Shown here: positions 34,860-43,177 of the stretch, piece after piece
Layout of the letters: every line of letters begins with the position of its first letter
Numbering within the stretch: position 1 is the stretch's first letter
NCBI RefSeq assembly: GCF_900591205.1
Contig: NZ_UUPU01000082.1
Coordinates: forward strand, 1 to 64,000
Reading direction: 5' to 3'
DNA: 64,000 nt
From: Pseudomonas viridiflava
GTDB taxonomy: Bacteria > Pseudomonadota > Gammaproteobacteria > Pseudomonadales > Pseudomonadaceae
Made by a program: the position numbers and the translations under genes
Notes under the pieces: model-generated
What the model was told of the DNA's origin: nothing
The model's database searches: none
Seen by the model: the letters and a program-made list of their open reading frames with translations, nothing else

Positions 34860-37805
34860 ATGGCGTCACCCATGCCCAAAGGATTGATTCGCGCCGCTGG
34901 CGCTCTGTTGACCGCCCTTGCTCTGTACAGCTTGCTGGGCTTTCTGATTCTGCCGGGCGTCGCCCTTCGCATTGCCAACCAACAACTGGCCAATTACGCC
35001 ACGGTGCCGGCCCGGATCGAGCGCATCGAGCTCAATCCGTTCAGTCTGGAAGTGACCCTGTGGGGCCTGAAAATCGGCGAGCCCGGCAAGGAGCAAGTGG
35101 GTTTCGAACGCCTCTACGCCAATCTGCAGATCGACAGTCTCTGGACCCGCGCCCTGCACCTGGCCGATGTACAACTGGACCAGCCGAAGACCGAGCTGCT
35201 GTTCGACAAATCCGGCCAACTGAACCTGGCGCAACTGTTCAAGCTGCCGCCGAGTGAACCGACCCCGGCCGACCCCGATGCCAAACCGTTCCCGCTGCGT
35301 ATCGACAGTATCAAGCTGGCCGGCGGTTATGTGCATTTCCAGGATCTGCGCCCCAGCGAGCCGATCGAATTCCTCTACGACAAACTCGACTTCGAGCTGA
35401 AAAACCTCAGCACGTTGCCCGAAGACAATGCCGACATGACCTTGGTCGCCGCCGGCCCGGAAGGTGGCCGGATCGACTGGAAAGGCAATGTCAGCCTGGT
35501 GCCGATCACCTCCAAAGGCACCCTGAAAGTCACCGACGGCAAGATGAAAGCCTGGTGGCCGTATGTACGTGACGCGGTGCCGCTGGTGCTTGAGGACGGT
35601 GTGCTCAACTTCAGCACCGAGTACACGTTCAGCCTGGCCAAAGAGACCGAACTGAACCTGACCAACACCGCCGCCAGCATCGCGCCATTCGCCATCAAGG
35701 CGCCGGATGGCCGGCCATTGGTGCGCCTGGAGCGACTGGACGTCAGCGAGACCAGCGTCGACCTGGCCAAGCAGCAGGTGGTGGTTGGCAAGATCCGTAG
35801 CAACAAACTGGAAACCTGGGCTGCCCGTGAAGCCGACGGCCAACTCGACTGGCAAAAACTGTTTGCCAGCCAGCCCGCCAAACCGGCCACGGCACCGGAG
35901 CCCGCCACCGCGCCGGCCACCGCCGACTCGCCAAAACCTGTTCCCACCGCGCCCAGCAAGCCTTGGCAAGTGCTGCTCAAGGATGTGCAACTGCGCAACT
36001 ACCAGGTGCACCTGGCTGACCGTGCGGTGACGCCTGCCGTGGCACTGGAGCTGGGCCCGCTGAATGTCGACCTGCAGAACTTCGACAGCCTCAACCAGAG
36101 CCCCTTTGCCCTCAAGATTGATAGCGGCCTGGGCAAGCAAGGCAAGATCCAGGCGACCGGCGAGGTCAACCTCAACCCGGTCAGCGCCAAGCTGAAAGTG
36201 AATACCCAGGATATCGACCTGCGGGTTGCGCAGGCTTATATCAGCCCATTTATCCGCCTGGAACTGCGCAGCGGCATGCTCGGCAGCAACCTGGATGTGA
36301 ACCTCAAAAGCACCGACCCTCTGAAGCTTCAGGTGACAGGCCGGGCCCAGGTAGACCAGCTGCATACCCTCGACACCCTCAAGACCCGCGACTTCCTGAA
36401 ATGGCAACGCCTGGTGTTGGAAGGCGTGAACTATCAGCACGGCGATAGCCTGTCGATCGACAAGGTCAACCTGCTGCAGCCGTATGCGCGTTTTATGATC
36501 AACGACGATCGCACCACCAACGTCGATGACCTGCTGATCCCGCAGCCGGCCGACAGTGGCACCAAATCGGCGGCCAAGCCTGCCGCCGGTAAAGACAAAC
36601 CCCTGGGCATTCATATCGGGCAGATTGCGATCAACGACGGCTCGGCCAACTTCGCTGACTTCAGCCTGACGCCTAACTTCGCCACGGCGATTCAACAGCT
36701 CAACGGGCAGATCGGCACCATTGACAGTCGCCAGGCCAAACCGGCCAGTGTCGACATCAAGGGCAAGGTGGATCGCTATGCGCCCGTGACGATCAAAGGC
36801 AGCGTGAACCCGTTTGACCCGATGGCGGCGTTGGATATCGCCACCAGCTTCAAACGGGTCGAACTGACGACATTGACCCCGTACTCCGGCAAATTTGCCG
36901 GCTTTCGTATCCGCAAGGGCCGTCTCAACCTTGACCTGCACTATGTCATTACCAAAGGCCAATTGAAGGCTGAAAACAAGGTAGTGATCGAACAGCTGCA
37001 GTTGGGTGAGAAGGTCGACAGTGCCGATGCGGTGGACTTGCCGATTCGCCTGGCAATCGCCTTGCTCAAGGACTCCGACGGCAAAATCTCCCTTGAACTG
37101 CCGGTGACCGGCGACTTGAATAACCCGCAATTCAGCGTGATGCCGATTGTGTGGCAGACCCTGCGTAACCTGGTGGTGCGTGCGGCGACGGCGCCCTTCA
37201 AGTTTATCGGCGGGCTGGTGACCGGCGGCGGCTCGGAGGACCTGGGCAATGTGTCGTTCGCGGCAGGCTCAAGCGAACTGAACAAAGACGCCGAAGGCGC
37301 CCTGAACACCCTGGCCAAAGCGTTGAAAGAGCGCCCTACCCTGCGCCTGGAAATCGAAGGCACGGCAGCGGCCAGCAGCGATGGGCCGTTCCTGGCCGCA
37401 GAGCGCCTGGAGCGTGAATACCAATACAACTACTACAAGATACTTCAGCGCCGTGGCGACAAAGTCCCGGCCCAGGCGTCGTTGCTGGTGGTGCCCGAGA
37501 AAGAAAAGGCGCCCTTGCTCGAAGGCATCTACCGCACCCGCCTGAAACAACAACCGCCGGCCGAATGGAAAGACCTGAGCAGCGATGAGCGCTCCGCGAA
37601 ACTGCGCGAAGGGGTGATCAAGTTCTGGAGTGCCAGTGACGTACTGCTGCGCCAACTGGGCCAGGACCGGGCCAGTACCATCAAGGATTACCTGGTGGAC
37701 AAAGGGCAGCTGGAAGATGATCGGGTGTACTTCATAGATGCCAACCTGGGGCAGGCTGAGAAGGATGGTCGTGTTGTTACCCCAATGCACCTGGATGCCG
37801 AGTAA
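34860..37805 (+). CDS. DUF748 / AsmA-like periplasmic protein
   Basis: 981-residue protein with one N-terminal membrane anchor (residues about 10-35) and a long periplasmic part. The body is repetitive beta-structure of the AsmA/TamB/DUF748 type, interrupted by a Pro/Ala-rich linker (residues about 340-370). The last 200 residues begin with VSFAAGSSELNKDAEGALN, resembling the start of an OmpA-like peptidoglycan-binding domain. AsmA-like proteins bridge the envelope and are implicated in phospholipid transport; a role here is inferred. ATG 34860 or 34872 is possible, neither with a good ribosome-binding site. Confidence 0.82.
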   Translation: MASPMPKGLIRAAGALLTALALYSLLGFLILPGVALRIANQQLANYATVPARIERIELNPFSLEVTLWGLKIGEPGKEQVGFERLYANLQIDSLWTRALHLADVQLDQPKTELLFDKSGQLNLAQLFKLPPSEPTPADPDAKPFPLRIDSIKLAGGYVHFQDLRPSEPIEFLYDKLDFELKNLSTLPEDNADMTLVAAGPEGGRIDWKGNVSLVPITSKGTLKVTDGKMKAWWPYVRDAVPLVLEDGVLNFSTEYTFSLAKETELNLTNTAASIAPFAIKAPDGRPLVRLERLDVSETSVDLAKQQVVVGKIRSNKLETWAAREADGQLDWQKLFASQPAKPATAPEPATAPATADSPKPVPTAPSKPWQVLLKDVQLRNYQVHLADRAVTPAVALELGPLNVDLQNFDSLNQSPFALKIDSGLGKQGKIQATGEVNLNPVSAKLKVNTQDIDLRVAQAYISPFIRLELRSGMLGSNLDVNLKSTDPLKLQVTGRAQVDQLHTLDTLKTRDFLKWQRLVLEGVNYQHGDSLSIDKVNLLQPYARFMINDDRTTNVDDLLIPQPADSGTKSAAKPAAGKDKPLGIHIGQIAINDGSANFADFSLTPNFATAIQQLNGQIGTIDSRQAKPASVDIKGKVDRYAPVTIKGSVNPFDPMAALDIATSFKRVELTTLTPYSGKFAGFRIRKGRLNLDLHYVITKGQLKAENKVVIEQLQLGEKVDSADAVDLPIRLAIALLKDSDGKISLELPVTGDLNNPQFSVMPIVWQTLRNLVVRAATAPFKFIGGLVTGGGSEDLGNVSFAAGSSELNKDAEGALNTLAKALKERPTLRLEIEGTAAASSDGPFLAAERLEREYQYNYYKILQRRGDKVPAQASLLVVPEKEKAPLLEGIYRTRLKQQPPAEWKDLSSDERSAKLREGVIKFWSASDVLLRQLGQDRASTIKDYLVDKGQLEDDRVYFIDANLGQAEKDGRVVTPMHLDAE

Positions 37806-37827
37806 CCCATATTCAACATGAATCCAA

Positions 37828-37918
37828 ATGTGGGAGGGGGCTTGCCCCCGATGGCGGTGTGTCAGTCGATGTGAGGTTGACTGAACGACTGCTATCGGGG
37901 GCAAGCCCCCTCCCACAT
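37828..37918. repeat. REP doublet (REPIN), GGGGGCTTGCCCCC type
   Basis: Two inverted arms, ATGTGGGAGGGGGCTTGC... (37828-37852) and its complement (37894-37918), around a 41-bp spacer. The arms differ from the doublet at 26878 (GGGGG/CCCCC versus GCGGG/CTCGC), so two REP sub-families are present. Confidence 0.9.
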
Positions 37919-37930
37919 GTGTGCTTTTTG

Positions 37931-38013
37931 GGCCTGGCGATTTTGTCCAGGCCCACAATAGAACGGGCCCCGACACAAGTGCCGGGGCCCGTAATGACCA
38001 CATCCGTGTGGTC
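37931..38013. repeat. Three consecutive hairpins
   Basis: GGCCTGG...CCAGGCC (about 37931-37953), ACGGGCCCCG...CGGGGCCCGT (37963-37992) and GACCACA-TCCG-TGTGGTC (37996-38013) follow the REP doublet in the gap between two convergent genes. The first two probably end transcription from one or both sides. The rest of 37806-38098 has no gene. Confidence 0.7.
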
Positions 38014-38098
38014 GGTCGCATGAACTTGTGAGGTGCGTTGAGTGGATATCTAACTCACTCGCCGCCGCCGACGTACAGTTCAGTCGAAGGGTTAAGCG

Positions 38099-38722
38099 TT
38101 ACTCGGCTTTCAGACCGTCGGCCGATACCGCTTTAACGCCTTTGATTTTCTTGGTGATCGCTACAGCTGTGTCTTTCTGCGCTTCAGTTACAGCGGTAGT
38201 CGACGACAGCGAGACCACACCTTGGTTGGTTTCTACTTTGATGTCGGTGCCTGGGATGCCTTTCTCGGTTACCAGGTCAGCTTTCACTTTGGTAGTGATC
38301 CAAGTATCGGAGGTTGCACCCTTAGCATCAGCGGCTGCGACCTTGGTTTTGTCGACGTTGTCAGCTTTGTATGCGCCACCTGCGTGCAGGCTGTCAGCAG
38401 AAACAGCTTTCACACCTTTGATTTTCTTGGTGATAGCTACTGCGGTCGCTTTTTGCGAGGCAGAGATCTTCACGTCGGAGGACAGGGTAACCACGCCGTT
38501 GTTGGTCTCAACCTTGATGTCCGAGCCAGGAATACCTTTTTCTGTCAGCAGATCGGCTTTTACTTTGGTGGTGATCCAAGTGTCCGAAGTAGCTTCCTTG
38601 GCCTGGGTCACTTCACCGGCCGCCAGAGTCATAGGGGCCTGCGAAGGTTGGGCAAAGGCAGCGTTAGCCATGGCCAGGGTCAGAGCGGTAGCAGTTGCAG
38701 TAGCGAGAGCGAACTTCTTCAT
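38099..38722 (-). CDS. Periplasmic BON-domain protein, OsmY-like
   Basis: 207-residue secreted protein. A Sec signal (MKKFALATATATALTLAMA, cleavage near AFA/QP at residue 24) is followed by two BON domains at about 45-112 and 137-204. The two domains are nearly identical (both contain TSDTWITTKVKADL and AVAITKKIKGVKAVSAD), a recent-looking internal duplication. OsmY-type proteins bind membranes or chaperone outer-membrane proteins under stress. AGGAG precedes the ATG. A sigma-54-like promoter and an inverted repeat lie upstream. Confidence 0.88.
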   Translation of the reverse strand: MKKFALATATATALTLAMANAAFAQPSQAPMTLAAGEVTQAKEATSDTWITTKVKADLLTEKGIPGSDIKVETNNGVVTLSSDVKISASQKATAVAITKKIKGVKAVSADSLHAGGAYKADNVDKTKVAAADAKGATSDTWITTKVKADLVTEKGIPGTDIKVETNQGVVSLSSTTAVTEAQKDTAVAITKKIKGVKAVSADGLKAE

Positions 38723-38792
38723 ACGAGTAACTCCTGTTTTATTAAAAGTCTGCAGTGTGTGAACCTTGATGCTGCAGCGTTAACAGGGTTAT

Positions 38793-38808
38793 TGCAGGCA
38801 GTGTGCCA
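38793..38808 (-). promoter_or_regulatory. Candidate sigma-54 promoter of the BON gene
   Basis: Minus-strand TGGCAC, five bases, CTGCA, with GG and GC doublets 12 bases apart, the same geometry as the crcZ promoter. It predicts a leader of about 60 bases. Confidence 0.65.
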
Positions 38809-38875
38809 AGTTCTGAATTCGAATTAAAACCATATAAATCAATAACTTAAAAAAACACCCAATTTTCGAAATCGT

Positions 38876-38915
38876 GCAACTTGCATGAAGTGGATCGTGC
38901 CTGCATGCAAGTTGC
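38876..38915. promoter_or_regulatory. 12-bp inverted repeat upstream of the BON gene
   Basis: GCAACTTGCATG (38876-38887) and its exact complement CATGCAAGTTGC (38904-38915), 16 bases apart. It is centred about 90 bp upstream of the -24 element, where sigma-54 activators usually bind. The activator is unidentified. The surrounding gap 38723-39016 is A/T-rich and otherwise empty, apart from the pnp terminator. Confidence 0.55.
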
Positions 38916-38967
38916 GGTTTTTGAGGTTTACTAAGCGCCTGATTTTTAGGCACTTTCCAGCAGGCAT

Positions 38968-38996
38968 AAAAAAAGGACTCCGAAGAGTCCTTTTTT
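38968..38996 (-). terminator. pnp terminator
   Basis: AAAAAAGGACTC-CGAA-GAGTCCTTTTTT, a bidirectional intrinsic terminator 20 bp after the pnp stop. Confidence 0.92.
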
Positions 38997-39016
38997 CAGC
39001 CTGAGCTACGGGGTAA

Positions 39017-41122
39017 TTAAACGCCCGAAGCCTTGGCTGCTGCTACGTCCTTGATGGACAGCTTGATACGGCCGCGGTTGTCCACGTCCAGTACCAGCAC
39101 TTCCACTTCCTGGCCTTCTTTCAGAATGTCGGTCACTTTCTCAACGCGAGCGTCGCTCAACATGGAGATGTGAACCAGACCGTCTTTGCCCGGCAGGATG
39201 TTGACGAATGCGCCGAAGTCGACGATGCGCTCAACCTTACCGACGTAGATCTTGCCGATCTCGGCCTCAGCGGTGATGCCCAGAACGCGCTGACGTGCAG
39301 CTTCAGCGGCTTCCTTGGTTTCGCCGAAGATCTTGATCGAGCCGTCGTCTTCGATGTCGATCGAAGCCTTGGTCTCTTCACAGATCGCACGGATGGTCGC
39401 GCCGCCTTTACCGATAACATCACGGATTTTGTCGGTGTCGATTTTCATCGCGATCATGGTCGGAGCATTTTCCGACAGTTCGGTACGGGACTGACCAATG
39501 ATCTGGTTCATCTGACCGAGGATGTTCAGGCGCGCTTCCAGGGCTTGGCCCAGAGCGATTTCCATGATTTCTTCGGTGATGCCCTTGATCTTGATGTCCA
39601 TCTGCAGCGCGGTAACACCTTTGGCGGTACCGGCTACTTTGAAGTCCATGTCGCCCAGGTGGTCTTCGTCGCCCAGGATGTCGGTCAGGATGGCGAACTT
39701 CTCGCCTTCTTTAACCAGACCCATGGCGATACCGGCAACCGGTGCCTTCATCGGCACACCAGCGTCCATCAGTGCCAGGGAAGCACCGCAAACGGAGGCC
39801 ATGGAGCTGGAACCGTTGGATTCGGTGATTTCCGATACCACACGGATGGTGTACGGGAACACGTCGGCGGCAGGCAGCATGGCCGAAATCGAACGACGGG
39901 CCAGACGGCCGTGACCGATTTCACGGCGACCGGCACCACCCATGCGACCACACTCGCCCACCGAGAACGGAGGGAAGTTGTAGTGCAGCATGAACGGGTC
40001 TTTTTTCTCGCCTTCCAGGGTGTCCAGCAGCTGTGCGTCACGGGCAGTACCCAGGGTCGCGACTACCAGAGCCTGGGTTTCACCACGGGTGAACAGCGCC
40101 GAACCGTGAGTCTTCGGCAGCACGCCGACTTCGATGTTCAGCGGACGTACGGTACGAGTGTCGCGACCGTCGATACGTGGCTTGCCGTTAACGATGTTTT
40201 CGCGAACGGTGCGGTATTCGATTTCACCGAATGCAGCTTTGACGTCGCTGGAGGAAGGCTGGCCTTCTTCACCGGACAGCTTGGCTACAACCTGGTCCTT
40301 CAGCTCGCCCAGGCGAGCGTAACGGTCGGCCTTGACGGTGATGGTGTAGGCGTCGGAGATGGCAGCGCCGAACTCGGAACGGATAGCGCCCAGCAGCTCG
40401 GTGGCTTCTGGCTGAGGAGCCCAGGTCCAGGTTGGCTTGGCAGCTTCGGCGGCCAGTTCTTTAACCGCGTTGATCACAACCTGGAACTCGTCGTGAGCAA
40501 ACAGTACCGCGCCCAGCATCTGGTCTTCGGTCAGTTCTTTAGCTTCGGATTCAACCATCAACACGGCTTCCGAAGTACCGGCAACGACCATGTCCAGGCT
40601 CGAAGCTTTCTGTTGTTCGTAAGTCGGGTTCAGCAGGTAGCCGGTGCTTTCGTGGAACGCAACGCGGGCAGCGCCGATCGGGCCATCAAAAGGAATGCCG
40701 GAGATGGCCAGGGCAGCAGATGTACCGATCATCGCAGCGATGTCCGGATCGGTCTTCTTGCTGGTGGACACGACGGTGCAGACAACCTGCACTTCGTTCA
40801 TGAAGCCTTCTGGGAACAGCGGACGGATCGGACGGTCGATCAGTCGGGAAGTCAGGGTTTCTTTTTCGGAAGGACGGCCTTCGCGCTTGAAGAAACCGCC
40901 GGGGATCTTACCGGCAGCGTAAGTCTTTTCCTGGTAGTGAACGGAAAGAGGGAAAAAGCCTTTGCTTGGGTCCGCGGTCTTGGCGCCAACAACGGTCACC
41001 AATACGGTAACGTCGTCGTCAACGGTAACCAGCACTGCGCCGGAGGCTTGACGGGCGATACGGCCTGTCTCGAGGGTAACGGTCGACTGACCGAACTGGA
41101 ATTTTTTGATAACCGGGTTCAC
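39017..41122 (-). CDS. pnp: Polynucleotide phosphorylase
   Basis: 3'-5' phosphorolytic exoribonuclease, degradosome component and partner of PcnB. The 701 residues contain two RNase PH-like domains (the second with FTRGETQALV and the GRMGGAGRREIGHG block), then a KH domain (IGKGGATIRAI) and an S1 domain (GKVERIVDFGAFVNILPGKDG). It follows rpsO by about 195 bp. This spacer has several stems, matching the place where RNase III cuts the E. coli rpsO-pnp leader; I could not define the site. Confidence 0.97.
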   Translation of the reverse strand: MNPVIKKFQFGQSTVTLETGRIARQASGAVLVTVDDDVTVLVTVVGAKTADPSKGFFPLSVHYQEKTYAAGKIPGGFFKREGRPSEKETLTSRLIDRPIRPLFPEGFMNEVQVVCTVVSTSKKTDPDIAAMIGTSAALAISGIPFDGPIGAARVAFHESTGYLLNPTYEQQKASSLDMVVAGTSEAVLMVESEAKELTEDQMLGAVLFAHDEFQVVINAVKELAAEAAKPTWTWAPQPEATELLGAIRSEFGAAISDAYTITVKADRYARLGELKDQVVAKLSGEEGQPSSSDVKAAFGEIEYRTVRENIVNGKPRIDGRDTRTVRPLNIEVGVLPKTHGSALFTRGETQALVVATLGTARDAQLLDTLEGEKKDPFMLHYNFPPFSVGECGRMGGAGRREIGHGRLARRSISAMLPAADVFPYTIRVVSEITESNGSSSMASVCGASLALMDAGVPMKAPVAGIAMGLVKEGEKFAILTDILGDEDHLGDMDFKVAGTAKGVTALQMDIKIKGITEEIMEIALGQALEARLNILGQMNQIIGQSRTELSENAPTMIAMKIDTDKIRDVIGKGGATIRAICEETKASIDIEDDGSIKIFGETKEAAEAARQRVLGITAEAEIGKIYVGKVERIVDFGAFVNILPGKDGLVHISMLSDARVEKVTDILKEGQEVEVLVLDVDNRGRIKLSIKDVAAAKASGV

Positions 41123-41316
41123 GGTGTCCTACCTTCTTTGTGGCTCTTGGGGAACTTGTCTTCTTGCGAAATTCTTGGGCAATGTCGGGAATCGGCCCGA
41201 GCCTCGTCCAGGGTAAAACGTGTATCCAGATAAAACTTGAGGCTGGGAGCCTGCCACGGGCCAGCGGGAATCCCACTGACACACGGCAGACAACCAACCT
41301 CTAGCGCAATCGCTTA

Positions 41317-41586
41317 TTAGCGACGCAGACCCAGGCGACCGATCAGAGCCTGATAACGACCCAGATCCTTGCCTTTCAGGTAGTCCAGCAGCTTACGGCG
41401 CTGGTTTACCATGCGGATCAGACCACGACGGGAGTGGTGATCTTTACCGTTGGCCTTGAAGTGACCTTGCAGCTTGTTGATGTTGTGGGTCAGCAGTGCA
41501 ACTTGCACTTCTGGCGAACCAGTGTCACCAACAGCTTGCTGATAGTCAGCTACGATTTGTGCTTTTTCTTGAACGTCGAGAGCCAT
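41317..41586 (-). CDS. rpsO: 30S ribosomal protein S15
   Basis: 89-residue primary 16S rRNA-binding protein of the platform. The family pattern TGSPEVQVALLT, HFKANGKDHHSRRGL and LLDYLKGKDLGRYQALI is complete. AAAGGAT precedes the ATG. The leader has two small hairpins; S15 represses its own translation through leader structures in several bacteria. Confidence 0.97.
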   Translation of the reverse strand: MALDVQEKAQIVADYQQAVGDTGSPEVQVALLTHNINKLQGHFKANGKDHHSRRGLIRMVNQRRKLLDYLKGKDLGRYQALIGRLGLRR

Positions 41587-41610
41587 GAGGCAATCCTTTT
41601 TTCAGGAAAC

Positions 41611-41651
41611 CACCCAAAGGGTGATCTCAACAGGCCAGGGACAAATCCCTG
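41611..41651 (-). promoter_or_regulatory. Tandem hairpins in the rpsO leader
   Basis: On the transcript: CAGGGA-TTTG-TCCCTG (41651-41636), then CACCC-TTTG-GGTG (41623-41611), the second about 25 bases before the start codon. Both have the same TTTG loop. A possible S15 autoregulatory element. Confidence 0.4.
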
Positions 41652-41701
41652 TATCTAAAAATGAGTGTTGACCGTGCCTGTTAACAGCCACACTCGTTCG
41701 G

Positions 41702-42619
41702 TCATTCTGACCGAATCAGTCGACGTGGCGCGATGCGCCCGTCTTCGCTCACTTCACCGATACCGATAAAGCGACCGTTATGATCCTGTACCCGCACCAT
41801 ACCGAACTTCGGAGCGTCCGGGGCACGTACCGGCTGGCCGTTTAGCCAGTAGAACGCGCTGTGCTCCGAGAAGTGCAGCAACGGCCAATCGAGCAAACCG
41901 CTGTCCGATGGCATCAGGAAGCGATCAACCGCTTCATTGCCGCCTCCGGCGTGTACCGCTTCCAACTCTTCCAGCGTGACCGTCTGGGCCAGGCTGAAAG
42001 GACCGGCCTGGGTGCGTCGCAGCTCTGCAACATACGCGCCGCAACCGAGCTGTTCACCAATATCTTCCACCAGGGTACGGATATAGGTGCCTTTGCTGCA
42101 GTCCACGGCCAAGCGGGCAGTGTCGCCTTCATGGGCGAGTAATTCCAAGCGCGCAATAGTAACAGAACGTGGTTCGCGCTCCACTACTTCGCCCGCACGT
42201 GCCAGCTTGTAAAGAGGCTGGCCATCACGCTTAAGAGCCGAGTACATCGGCGGTATCTGACTGATTTCCCCACGAAAACCGGGTAAGGCAGCCTCGATAT
42301 CAGCACGACCAACGGTCACGTCGCGAACCTGCAGAACATCACCTTCGGCATCGGCCGTAGTGGTGGTCTTGCCCAGTTGCATCAGGGTTTCATAACCCTT
42401 GTCGGAATCGAGCAGGTATTGCGAGAACTTGGTGGCCTCACCAAAGCACAACGGCAGCACGCCGGTGGCCAAGGGGTCGAGGCTGCCGGTGTGCCCGGCC
42501 TTCTCGGCATTGAGCAGCCAGCGAACCTTCTGCAGGGCGGCATTGGAGGTAAAACCAATGGGCTTGTCGAGCAGAATGATGCCGCTGACGTTGCGACGGA
42601 TACGTTTGACCTGAGCCAC
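41702..42619 (-). CDS. truB: tRNA pseudouridine-55 synthase
   Basis: Makes pseudouridine at position 55 in the T-loop of all elongator tRNAs. The catalytic aspartate is in HTGSLDPLATGVLPLC, and LLDKPIGFTSN is the N-terminal hallmark. The C-terminal PUA domain is present within 305 residues. Three bases separate it from rbfA. Confidence 0.96.
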   Translation of the reverse strand: MAQVKRIRRNVSGIILLDKPIGFTSNAALQKVRWLLNAEKAGHTGSLDPLATGVLPLCFGEATKFSQYLLDSDKGYETLMQLGKTTTTADAEGDVLQVRDVTVGRADIEAALPGFRGEISQIPPMYSALKRDGQPLYKLARAGEVVEREPRSVTIARLELLAHEGDTARLAVDCSKGTYIRTLVEDIGEQLGCGAYVAELRRTQAGPFSLAQTVTLEELEAVHAGGGNEAVDRFLMPSDSGLLDWPLLHFSEHSAFYWLNGQPVRAPDAPKFGMVRVQDHNGRFIGIGEVSEDGRIAPRRLIRSE

Positions 42620-42622
42620 CGC

Positions 42623-43018
42623 TTACTCCTTGGCGTCTTCAGGTGTGGACGGGTGCTGGCTGTCTTCCGCCACGGCGCGCTCGATCAGTGCCGACAGGTG
42701 CGCACCACGCACGACGCTTTCGTCGTAGTGGAAGTGCAATTGCGGAACGCTGCGCAGCTTCATTTCACGGGCCAACTGCATGCGCAGGAAACCTGCGGCC
42801 GAGTTGAGCACCTTGATGCTTTGCGCGATTTCTTCGCTGCTGTCCTGCCCCATCACGGTGATGAAGATCTTCGCGTGACCAACGTCACGGCTTACTTCAA
42901 CAGCGGTAATGGTGACCAGGCCAACGCGTGGGTCTTTGACTTCGCGACGGATCAGTTGGGCCAGCTCGCGCTGCATCTGATCGCCGATTCGCTGGGTACG
43001 GCTGTATTCTTTTGCCAT
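42623..43018 (-). CDS. rbfA: Ribosome-binding factor A
   Basis: 30S maturation factor, needed for 16S 5'-end processing and cold growth. 131 residues with the KH-like fold, RIGDQMQRELAQLIRREVKDPR at the N-terminus and the conserved VTITAVEVSRD strand. It lies between infB and truB in the conserved operon. Confidence 0.96.
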   Translation of the reverse strand: MAKEYSRTQRIGDQMQRELAQLIRREVKDPRVGLVTITAVEVSRDVGHAKIFITVMGQDSSEEIAQSIKVLNSAAGFLRMQLAREMKLRSVPQLHFHYDESVVRGAHLSALIERAVAEDSQHPSTPEDAKE

Positions 43019-43036
43019 GTCTTGTTACCTGTTACT

Positions 43037-43106
43037 GCCACACGGTGAAACCCGTGGGGTCTGAAAGCGGCAAACGCCCGGCCTGACAAAAGCCAGACCG
43101 GGCGTT
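43037..43106 (-). other. Two hairpins between infB and rbfA
   Basis: In transcript order: AACGCCCGG...CCGGGCGTT (43106-43073), then CCCCACGGG...CCGTGTGG (43059-43037). Neither has a U-run. They may attenuate, process or stabilise the mRNA between infB and rbfA. Confidence 0.5.
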
Positions 43107-43177
43107 GCGTTTAGAGTCCGGACACGGCGCGAGGCATTTGCATGCCCACACGCTGTGTGGCTCCTGAAGTGCGCGAG

